A stretch of DNA of 64,000 bases, from the NCBI GenBank assembly GCA_036365455.1, contig JAWQUS010000032.1, positions 10,451,501-10,515,500 of the forward strand, read 5' to 3'. How positions within the stretch are numbered: the stretch's first letter is position 1; every line of letters starts with the position of its first letter. Source of the stretch: Macrosoma leucophasiata. Taxonomy: Eukaryota > Arthropoda > Insecta > Lepidoptera > Hedylidae. Under the pieces are notes generated by a model that saw only the letters and a list, made by a program, of their open reading frames with translations, did no database searches and had not been told where the DNA came from. Below are positions 10,755 to 20,800 of the stretch, in pieces. Both the position numbers and the translations under genes were made by a program.

Positions 10755-10965
10755 CGTCGAAACGTGACTATCACCGCCTAATAGCGGAAGAATTTTCTTC
10801 TACTGGAAGAGAATTCTTCAAATAGTGCAGTCAGTCAATCAAACAATGGTAGTCAAACCATTCCAATGGGGCGGTAAGCGGTAACAGATGCAGTAACGCA
10901 AGATGGGCAACAGCGTCAAGAAATATAATTACCGCCACTGCGATCGCCAATCCGCACGGCATGCG
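10755..10965. repeat. MITE family F copy
   Basis: Shares caatggtagtcaaaccattc, 'agaattttcttc', 'gtgcagtcagtcaa' and 'taccgccactg' with 57135-57280 in reverse complement, and with 33520-33660 more distantly. Confidence 0.6.
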
Positions 10966-11061
10966 TGGCGTTTATGGCTTTGGTGGCATTCGGCTGAAAT
11001 TATGATGATGATGATTTAGAAATCAACGCAATTTCAATATAGTCTTTATAATAACTTAAAC

Positions 11062-11165
11062 GTAACTTCAGAGCTGTAATCCCCAAACGGGTAGGCAGAT
11101 GTAAATGCATGCATTCAAGCATATATGCAAACAACAACGATTCGCCGGTTATGTTTCCGGCTCTC
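11062..11165 (-). repeat. SINE B fragment
   Basis: Reverse complement of the SINE B 3' end: 'acgtaacttcagagctgtaa', 'gtaggcagatgtaaatgc' and 'acaacgattcgccggttatg'. Confidence 0.75.
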
Positions 11166-11186
11166 CTTCTATCTGTACCTACAAAG

Positions 11187-11784
11187 GTATAATAACACAG
11201 ACAAAAATTCCAAAAAACATGTTTTGGAATTTTTGTCTGTGTGTCTGTCTGGTCCGTTATAACGTTGAAACTCCTCAATGGATTTGAACGCGGTTTTTTA
11301 CAGGTGGATTACATATAATTGTTGTTATTTGAGCGTTGTCAAAACTTCGTCAAAATCGGTTGAGGAAAAAAGGAGTTATGGTCAATTGAAAATTTACTTG
11401 AATTTGGTTTACATAGGCGTTGGTGGCGTTAGTGGCGATGGAGGCGTTGGTAGCGTTTATGGCGTTGTCGGTGGTGTTGGTGGCGTTGGTGGCTGGCTTT
11501 GGTGGCGTTGATGGCGTTGGTGCTATTGGTGGTTATGTCGTTGGCGTTGGTAGCGTTGGTGACATTGGTGGCGTTGGTGGCATTGGTGGTAGTGTTGGTG
11601 GCGTTGGTAGCACTGGTGGCTTTGGTGGCGTTAGTCTAATATCGTGAACAGAGAAGTATTAATGTAAGCTAGATTTTTATACATATTTGTAGTAGTTTAT
11701 GATCCAAAATTAACGAAAAGTAATATCCAAAAAATGCTGCCGAAAGTCACAATTACACGCGAACGAAGTCGCGGGCACAGCTAG
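11187..11784 (+). mobile_element. Helitron-like element with hairpin and minisatellite
   Basis: Near its 5' end is a perfect hairpin at 11195-11242: 21-bp arms of acacagacaaaaattcc-type sequence around aacatg. A minisatellite of ggcgttggt units fills 11415-11636. The 3' end is acgaagtcgcgggcacagCTAG at 11784, before T. The mirror-image arrangement occurs at 38594-39345. Open frames inside the minisatellite only reflect the 9-bp period. Confidence 0.75.
11415..11636. repeat. Minisatellite, ggcgttggt-type 9-bp units
   Basis: About 24 imperfect units built on ggcgttggt, with variants ggcattggt and agcgttggt. Nine-base period keeps all frames open and yields Val/Gly-rich translations that are not proteins. 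Confidence 0.9.
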
Positions 11785-11975
11785 TATTAACTATTACTGT
11801 GCAAAATTTCATATTCCTCTGTGCAATTATTGTAAGAAGCGGTACAAAGTTGTTGTTTTACATATAGTCGTATCTTCACGCCTAGTCTCTGACGGGGTAG
11901 GCAGAGAGTGTGGAGCAGCAGATATTCCGATCCTGAAACACCTCCCGTACTTCTTTTACATTCATCATTCCCTTC

Positions 11976-12195
11976 CATAGAGCAACACGGGCCACCGGCC
12001 GCCGCGGCGGACACACACGCACACTACTAAAATCGTCTATTACTACGAAAATCACACCCTGACCTTAACAAAATACAGAAACAATTTCATACACACATTT
12101 AAATATCTAGGCGACAGGTATAGGCCCATTTGGGCTTGTACTTTGACAGAGGGGAAAGCCTGCATATGGTTACTCCCCTCCGGTGTTGCTCTATG
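11976..12195 (-). mobile_element. M8 MITE, flanked by TTCCCTTC
   Basis: Starts catagagcaacacgggccac and ends cggtgttgctctatg. Identical 8-mers TTCCCTTC at 11968-11975 and 12196-12203. Shorter than other copies (220 bp), with a deletion next to the left inverted repeat. Confidence 0.92.
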
Positions 12196-12222
12196 TTCCC
12201 TTCATACATGCACGCCGATTGC

Positions 12223-12534
12223 TAAGACTATTGATACCATCCTCAGATGTTACCCTTTGGTCAAGGTAGGTCAGACTTGGCTTACGTAATAGAATTATAT
12301 AAAAATAGATCATAAAATAAATACATCTATTCTTTTATATTGTCATAACAGTGAAAATGCACTGTTATAATATTTAAATAAGACTATTGATCCCATCCTC
12401 AGATGTTACCCTTTGGTCAAGGTAGGTCAGACTTGGCTTACATAATAGAATTATATAAAAATAGATCATAAAAAAAATACATCTATTCTTTTATATTGTT
12501 ATAACAGTGAAAATGCACTGTTATAATATTTAAA
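12223..12534. repeat. Tandem duplication of a 156-bp unit
   Basis: 12223-12378 and 12379-12534 differ at only a handful of bases (for example cttacgtaat against cttacataat). Each unit ends with ataacagtgaaaatgcactg followed by ttat, a small hairpin. The near identity points to a recent duplication. Confidence 0.92.
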
Positions 12535-13140
12535 TTTGGTAACATATAATCTAAACTTATAGGTACCCAATTTGTTATCGGTATAGATCCACAACGCATG
12601 AGTGTTACAGATGAGTTAGTATGATTAATGTATTCTAGAATTAATTATTTTATTAATTATCCGCCGCAAACGCTTTAATACGAAGAAGGTCATAGAACCA
12701 GTTTTTAGCACTACATAATAACGGTTCATAAAGGACGACTTATCAAAAGATTGCTTCAAGTCCACGCAGATACACTTGTGCTTGGTTATCAAAATAAAAA
12801 ACAAAATAAAGGTAAGAAAAAACAAATAAAAAATATATAAATGAAAATCAAGGTGAAAATAAGTCACTGGAAAAACGAAAGTTGAAGTGAAATGTGGTTT
12901 TTGAAAAAAATGTGTACAAAGGTGTTTTTTGACATTTGAAATTGTATGGTAAGCTGAAAGGATTATCTTTTTCTTTACTTCACTATTTTTTACTAAAAGG
13001 TATATACATTTTTACACACCTATTTAGTAATTTTGATAATTATATTATCAAAAACAAAATAAAAGAATTTTTTAATTGCTTAATATATAAATATTTTTAA
13101 TTAAAAAATATGGATCAATTTATTAGGTAGATTTTAATTA
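12535..13140. other. AT-rich sequence, nothing recognised
   Basis: No coding or repeat signal beyond low-complexity A/T runs. Confidence 0.45.
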
Positions 13141-13143
13141 TAA

Positions 13144-13330
13144 TTATATTTTTAACCGAGTTCAAAAAACGAGAAGGTTTTCAATTTTGCCGGTACATTT
13201 TTTTTTATGTATGTACGCGAATTTCGCCGCGATTTCTGAACCGATTGACGTAATTCTCGTTTTGTTTGATGCGGAATAGTTTCGAATTGGTCCCATAACA
13301 AATGATTCAGATAGGCCTATTAGTTTTTAT
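13144..13330. repeat. Interspersed repeat fragment
   Basis: Block 'gaaggttttcaattttgccg', 'tatgtacgcgaatttcgccg' and 'tctgaaccgattgacgtaat' resembles internal parts of non-autonomous lepidopteran elements. No second full copy in the window, so the call rests on style. Confidence 0.4.
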
Positions 13331-13690
13331 TTTATGAGCATTTTTTTACTTACTTTCACCTCAGACTAAAGGAATAAGAATAGACGGCGAGTTGTCATAC
13401 AGTGCATTGAATCCACTGACGTCCTAGATAGTCCTAATGCGCATGACAACAAGATGTCAACAAGTGACAATGACACATTTACTCATCGACGACACAACAC
13501 AGCTTATTTACTCCTTCGTGGATAAAACTTTTTCATTGATTTCGTATAGTCGTGTAATAATTTTGTATCGACACACATAAACAATTTTAAGTATCTAACT
13601 GCCACGAAGCTAAAAGAGTCAGATTTTACAAATTTAACAGATGTGAACATTAATCTAATTGACAATGCAGCAATAAACTAAAAAGTATTA

Positions 13691-14120
13691 AATAAATATA
13701 ATTACATTAGGAAAAACCGACTTCAAAACTGAAAAGTAAAAAATAATAAAGATTTAATTGTAATTATAAACTACCTATTATTTATATGTACTATTTATTA
13801 ATAGGTTTGAAGTTGGTGCCAAGCCAAAATCATTTGAGTAGGTATTTCACTCTATTAAAACGTAACTTCACGCCTGTAATCTCCGAAGGGGTAGGCAGAG
13901 GTAAGTGCATGAATTCAAGGTTACATGCAAACACACACGATAATAATTTGCTCGTATATATAAATATAATTGTTTGTTTAAGGCTTGGCACCGACTTCAA
14001 ACCTATTAGTAAATAGCACATATAAATAATAGGTAGTATATGATTACAATTAATTTTTTATTATTTTTGAAGTTTTTTGAAGTTTTGAAGTCGGTTTTTC
14101 TTAACGTAGTTATATTTATA
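13691..14120. mobile_element. Long palindromic MITE with a SINE B fragment in its loop
   Basis: Arms of about 130 bp (13691-13825 and 13981-14120) are reverse complements: the left starts ggaaaaaccgacttcaaaac and reaches gaagttggtgccaagcc; the right starts ggcttggcaccgacttcaaa and ends gaagtcggtttttct. The loop holds a SINE B 3' fragment at 13859-13941. Confidence 0.88.
13859..13941 (-). repeat. SINE B fragment inside the palindrome loop
   Basis: Reads acgtaacttcacgcctgtaa, 'gaaggggtaggcagaggtaa' and 'catgcaaacacacacgat': the reverse complement of the SINE B 3' end. Confidence 0.8.
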
Positions 14121-14378
14121 TATTATAACTGTTATTTAACACGACAAAGGATAGGCAATGGCGTGCATTGCATATAAGCAGAACAAGCGGCACCTACCTC
14201 AGTATCTCGCAGTAGAAATAGATTGAGATTCTGGATTTATAAATAAAAAAAAAAACATTTTCTTACAAAGAATTATTTTTTTTGATGATGTGGTGAAGTG
14301 AGCTCTACTTTCCTTATATGAAATGCACACTACAGGATAGGTATTATTATACAAAGTACATGTATACAAAATACACTA

Positions 14379-14563
14379 TCTTAATATATATAAATCTCGT
14401 GTCACAATGTTTGTCCTCAATGCACTCCTAAACCACTTAACCGATTATAATAAAATTCGCACACCATGTGCAGTTCAATCCAACTTGAGAGATAGGATAG
14501 CTTACATCACGCTATGACTAATAGGAGCAGAGCAGCGCGGGCGAAGCCGGGGCGGGCCGCTAG
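14379..14563 (+). mobile_element. Short non-autonomous Helitron (185 bp)
   Basis: Starts TCTTAATATATATAAATC after A (14378), same 5' end as the Helitrons at 6013 and 6991, but ends gggcgaagccggggcgggcc then gCTAG before T (14564). It is a shortened form with a different 3' end. It lies 170 bp before the CRAL-TRIO start codon. Confidence 0.88.
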
Positions 14564-14732
14564 TAGAACTATAGATATTTTTATAGAAGTACTAAATTAC
14601 AATCAGTATTTTATTAACTGCTTATTAACAAATATTTAAAGTTAACTTAATTAACGTATCCTAAATAAGATATTGAGTAACTCTAACTGAACTTCCTACT
14701 TAATAAAAAAGGAACAATGTTTTTACAATCAG

Positions 14733-14892
14733 ATGCATCTCGACGGACAGCATCCGATGTATCCGTACACCGAAGAGGAAAAGCAAGAGATCCGAAAAGA
14801 GCTGGGCCTAAAAGAAGGGATCATAGAAGAAGATATCGACGCGATTTTGGAATGGTATTACAAGCAGCCTCATCTTTCTCATGTTGTTTTAA
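14733..14892 (+). CDS. CRAL-TRIO gene, coding exon 1 (residues 1-53)
   Basis: Begins at ATG 14733 and ends at the donor GTAAGT (14893), leaving one base (phase 1). It encodes the start of the CRAL-TRIO N region, with the charged helix TEEEKQEIRKELGL and then ILEWYYKQPHL, a segment typical of insect CRAL-TRIO proteins just before the chain enters the globular fold. The first in-frame stop upstream is TGA at 14688, and no other in-frame ATG lies between, so this ATG is the only start in an unspliced reading. However, the bases just before it read ttttacaatcag, a plausible splice acceptor. The ATG may therefore be the first base of an exon, with a 5' UTR exon further upstream. Confidence 0.9.
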
Positions 14893-17800
14893 GTAAGTAT
14901 TAAAATATAACAGTACGCATGTTAATTTTAGGCTGGAGCGCCTTCTTCGCTCGCCGATTGCCCGGTGAAGTAGACTAGTGCCGTCTTGAGACGTGTCGCC
15001 GACATAAGTACTCGTACATCCAAAAAAAAAGGTTAATAATATCAAATTGATGTTAATTAATTTCTTTGTTAACACGTTTTCGTTACATATTTTTGTAACT
15101 ATACAAAGCGCCTTGACACGATATAATAATAATAATGGCAACCCATTTTACGTCCCACTGCTGGACACGAGTCTCTCCCCTTTTTGGGGGGAGGACTGGA
15201 GCTTACTCCACCACGCTGCTCCAATGCGGATTGGTGGAGATACGGGTTAGTACGAACCCGCTACCACCCATAAGGCCTCCGACAAGGTTTAACGACTGCT
15301 AACTATCGACAGCAACCGGGACCGACGGCTTAACGTGCCCTCCGAAAACGGAATCGCGCATTTTTTAATTTGCCACTAGCGGTCACCCATCACACACCCG
15401 ACCGCGCCCGTAATGCTTAACCGAGTAGATCGCTTACGATCTACACTAGCCGCGGGGCCATGCGCGCTTCCACACGATATGACCCAGTATTAATTGAGGT
15501 ATGAATAAGACAACCGAAAACTATGATTCATTTAAGAGTATTTTACTTGATTCAATGATCATCTTCACCATAATCATCACTTTTTTATGTAATGGAAGTG
15601 ACAAAATAGAATTTAAACGCATTACCTAATATACTTGCCCCTTAATGGTAGTGTTCAGCACTATCGTGTCCCGGTGGTAATGTACGGCCCTGTAATTTCC
15701 GGCACAGAGGCATAACACCTTAGGCCTCAGGAGCGGTAACGCATCTGCATTTTGACCTCGGTCTTTGGGCTCTATAGGCTGCAGTCATCACTTGACATCA
15801 ACTGAACGGCATGCTTGTTTAGCGCTTCCATTAAATAAAAAAAAGATAGAATACGAACTATTTCTTAAATAGGGAACTAATTGAAAATCGGAAGTACGAT
15901 CTATCAAAAAACTGAATCAGCAAACTTTTTGATGTCAACAGGAAACATTATATCAGCATTATTTGTATATTCTTATATATGCTTGATGCATTTATTATTT
16001 ACATATCAATTTCCCCATTTCCGTAGTTTTCGTTGAATATGTCTTAATGTGGATATAACATTTTTTTTTGAGTTTCTGCTAGCGTCTTCTTTATCATGTA
16101 TAAAGTACATATCTTCAGCCGTGTTGAATAGATGTATTTACTAGCTTTTTCCAGCGACTTCGTCGCATTAAGTAGCTTTCGATTAATTTTTAAAAAAATG
16201 CAAATGTTCGTTTTAAGATTTTAGATGATTATCGTTTTTAGGGTTCCGTAGTTAACAAGGAAAATTATGTTATCCATGTCCGTCTGTCTGTCTGTCCGTC
16301 CGCGGTGTAGCGCAAAAACTATTGGTACTAGAGACATCAAAATTTGGCACAAGTATACACCTTAACCACGCCAACAAAGTGGTAGAATAAAAACATGAAA
16401 AAAAATATTTAGGGTAACCTGGGGAGGTTACCCTAAATATTTTTTTTTATATTTGATTTCCATGTAGTGTAGATAGATCTTTCAAAAATAATACGAATGT
16501 ACGAACATAAGTTTTCGATGAAGTTCACTGATCGTGACTTATTAAGCTTTTAAGTGCAAATTTTCGTTAGAGTCAAGTGTCTCCCTCCCTCTACCAACTA
16601 AACGGCTGTTGTTAGAAATTCAAACGTTACGGCAATAGTACTCTATGATTGACACTAGGGTACCAATTATAGGTATTCGTGATTCATTTAAATCGCTTTA
16701 TTGGTTTCACGTAACGTAACTTCACGCCTGTAATCCCCGTCCTCAGCGTAGCAACAGTAGCTTGCTACAACTAAAGTACTCAGTAGTTATTAGTTTAGAT
16801 ATTCCATGCAAATTATCAACGTCTTAAAAGAAATACGCTTACACTCACAGCTCCACAGTAGGTTTGCCGTTGTACACATACAACACATACACAAACACCC
16901 AGACCCGAAACAAAATATCCGTAGGCCATACAGCCAGCATCACAGCTGAAGGCTGCCAAAAACTACGGATTTGTCTATCTTTCTCGTCTGAACGAAAAAA
17001 CTACCATCAGCGACGTTCAATCATATATGACGGAAAAGATTGTCAAATGTCAACAAACTGAGGGACAAATACAAGGAGAGATTGAAGCCTTGAAGTCGAG
17101 TCGACCCACGGGATTCAAATCTTTCAAGCTACGCGTACCTGCCAAACATTTGCAAATGTTCCTCAGTCCCGACTTCTGGCCCGAAGGCGTAGTTTTCCGA
17201 AGATTCTGGGAGGCAAGACGGACGCCTCAGAAATAGACCAATGATTCGGTGTTAGTGCTTAAGACATATTTATATTGTATAGTATTAATATAATTTTATT
17301 GTTTACTTTGTATATGTTAATAGTATGATATGGGCCCTGGTTGCCTGCATTAAATGATTATATTCTATTCTATTCATACAAATATTTGTCCCGGTGCGGC
17401 GATCGAACTCTCGAACCTTCGAATCAAACGGTCATCTCACACCGACGGACTAACCGGATCGTCTTATGGGTGGATTTTATAAAAGTGGCCTTTGTGTGAC
17501 TCTGGGTCTTCATTTATCTTAATTTTTATTGTAATCAATTTCATCCAAATCAGTGTCATCGTCTAGCTATAAAATCGTCACATACAACAGACAGACACAT
17601 TTTCGCATTCATAATATTAGTATGGATATTATAGACTGGATACGGATCTTATGAGATTGCCATCGATATGATATGGCGAGTATTTTATTTATTTATTCGT
17701 ATTTATTTACTATCAGAAGCTCATGATTTTATAAGGAATAAGATATTTGAAATGAAAGAGTAAATTATAATAATTTAATTGCTGTCTTATTTTATTGCAT

Positions 17801-20800
17801 GTTCATGAAATCGTAAATAAGGTAATTATTAGTATTATTCAAAATAACATGTCGCTCGCATACTGTTACTTTTTTTGGTTTCACATTTGTCAAATATACC
17901 CATATTTCAATGTTTTCAAGATAAAGTTATATAACGTAGCGAGTTTTTGCGAGTTACAATAATTGTTATCGTTTAATGCTTCTACGTAGTTCATTAAAAA
18001 CGTTTTTCATTCGTCTAGACAGGATAAAATCTTGAATTGGGAATTCATGTGTCAATTCTATAAATTTAATAAATTATTTAATACTTTACACTAATTATTT
18101 TTTCAAAACTAAAATTATTTTTATCAACGCAATACATTAAATTCAATGTTTCAGATTTATAAGGAAATTTCTATTTAAAAAAACAAACGTGGCGGTAGGT
18201 TTATTATTATTAGTACAATACATAATTAAACAAAAATAAAAATATTTTTGTGATGTCTTACGTTGTTTTTTTCTTATTAGATTCTATAATAAAATGTAGA
18301 AAGCTATTTAATCAACACAATAACAAATTACGTAAAGATGCAATAACAAAACAACAGAATAATTTATCTTCTTTTTGTTTTAAGTTTTTTTTTCCTTTAC
18401 GAGAATGTTATTTGTATATATGCTGTTTTTTTTGTTTTTTTTTATGTAATAAAAGTGGCAAACAAGCATGCAGTTCACATTGATGTTAAATGATGACTGC
18501 AGCCTATAGACACCCACGCAATGACCAGAGGTCAAAAATGCAGATGCGCTGCCACTCCTGAGGCATTAGGTGTTATACCTCTGTGCCAGAAATTACAGGG
18601 CCGTACATTATTCGAAATGAAATAGTAAAATAGTAAAAAAAGCTATTTCTAATATATTGGATACATTGGGCAGCATCTGCAGCATCGCCATTTGGTTTAT
18701 CAGCATTACTTGTACAACATTTACATTTAATCAGTTTTGTCTTTAACATATTTCGACTCTATTTAATTATTGCAATCATTACCCTGATATCTCAATGTAT
18801 TTTACAGCACTTGATATAAGTATCTATTCATAACAACTTGAAGATATATCATTTTTTTTGCTATCTGTTTTCAAGCAACGTGACATAGCTCATATTATTC
18901 AAACGTGCTAATTTTGACTAATGACTTTATTGATGAACCTGTAGATACCTACACGCTATCTACGAAATTCTTTACTATGAACGTAATCTCAAAGAGATGC
19001 CAGCATAGCTCTTCCTTTAAACGCGGTGCCACTTTGAGCTTCTTACTAAAGCTTCCAGTATCTGCAGTACCTTGAACTATTAATTTGAATTGCCATATAT
19101 TTAAGCAAAATGTAAGGCTTAGCGTATTGTTATTGTATTTTAATCGTGCGTTTTTTGCTTTGTTATTATAATTCAAACGTTACTTTAATTGGATTTAGGC
19201 CTAACAGCTATCATTTAATTAGCATAAAAAAATGATTAAGATGAATATCAAATATTAATCAAAAAGTTGAGATTAAAATAAAATGATAAAATTTACTACT
19301 TCCGACTCCATTGTTTGTTCAATTCGCAATTGACTGATGGAAATTATTATGTTCTTCATCTTCGTAGAACAGCTGTTGTTTGTTAATAATTCTATCGTTC
19401 GTTAGTAAACTAATAAGACGGTTTTCGTCGTTTTTATATTTCACAATTTTGTCCTAATTTTGACTAATTGCTACAAAATAATTCATGTATCTTGCCACTT
19501 TTTCTGTTAATGATAGCTTCTTTGTTATCGATTTATCCTTTTACTAATAAATCAGAATCGTGCATTTATTTATTGCACTAGCTGTTGCTCACGGCTACAC
19601 CCACGCGGTTGAGTAGTTTCGAATATATAACGCATCAGACAGACAGACAAACTAACAAAAATGACAAAAATCGTTTGTTTCTGTTACTTTTCCTTAATAG
19701 GGGGCGACCCCTATCAGTTTTTTAGAAATATATTTACCCCCTATTCATAAACATTTAGCTAAAGTGTTGCTGATGTCTCCTTTGTCTTTTCCTTTCCTAC
19801 TAATTTGACAGAATCAGAATCAGAAACTCATTTATTCATTTAGGGTGACAGGCACCTCATATGACACGACAAAAAACAAACAAAATAAATTAAAGTGAAC
19901 AACGATTGATATAGATGTCAAACAAGATAAAAAATATATGTAAAGTCAAGAATATCACTAAGATAAAACTAATATAAATGTAATAAACGAATGTTAAAAG
20001 TATATCAGTAGAATGTCTCATTTCCCCTTTACAAACTGATAACAAAGAGTAAAAAGAAAAGAAAAAGAGTCATTCTTTGTCATTCACCGGCAAAGTTCCA
20101 AAGGCCAATATGATCTGAGAAAAACTTGCCGGAAAAAACTCAGTCGGCTCTTTTAAAAATATCTCTTAGGCATATTTGTACAATTTTCCATAATTTAAAC
20201 AAATTTTAAATTAACAATATAATATCAACGTTACACTTTAACTATTACATTTAACACCCTTGTGGAGCTAGATCAGCTTTAGCCAAACATTTCTATCCTT
20301 GAGATAGTCCTCGAGTTTATAGTAAGCCTTTTTAGATGAGAGTGCGTTTAATTAATGCTTTGAATTTACTATCGGTGAGTTCAGCAATCCCGGATGGGAT
20401 TTTGTTATAAAATTCTACACTATATTTTAGGAAAGATGTATGAGTTTTCGTCAGTCGAAAACTTGGCAGAGACAACTTGTTCTTATTCCTCGTATTATAA
20501 CTATGCCTATCGGAGATTTTATCAAACAGATGTAAATTTTTCCTCGCGAAAAGTATATTCTCATAGATGTAATGGCAAGGGACTGTCATTATATTTATTT
20601 CTTTAAACAGTTCTTTCAAAGAATCACGACTACGTAAGTTATACATCGCTCTAATGGCTCTCTTCTGTAATACGAAAATTGATTGTACGTCAGCCGCTCG
20701 ACCCCACAATAAAATACCATAGGACATGACACTGTGAAAATAGCTAAAATAAACAAGTCTTGCAGTGTCTATATCAGTTAATTGCCTAATTTTTCTAACA

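Noticed and set aside
11278..11647. Long Val/Gly-rich open frames
   Set aside because: They run over a 9-bp minisatellite inside a Helitron; a period divisible by three keeps all frames open.
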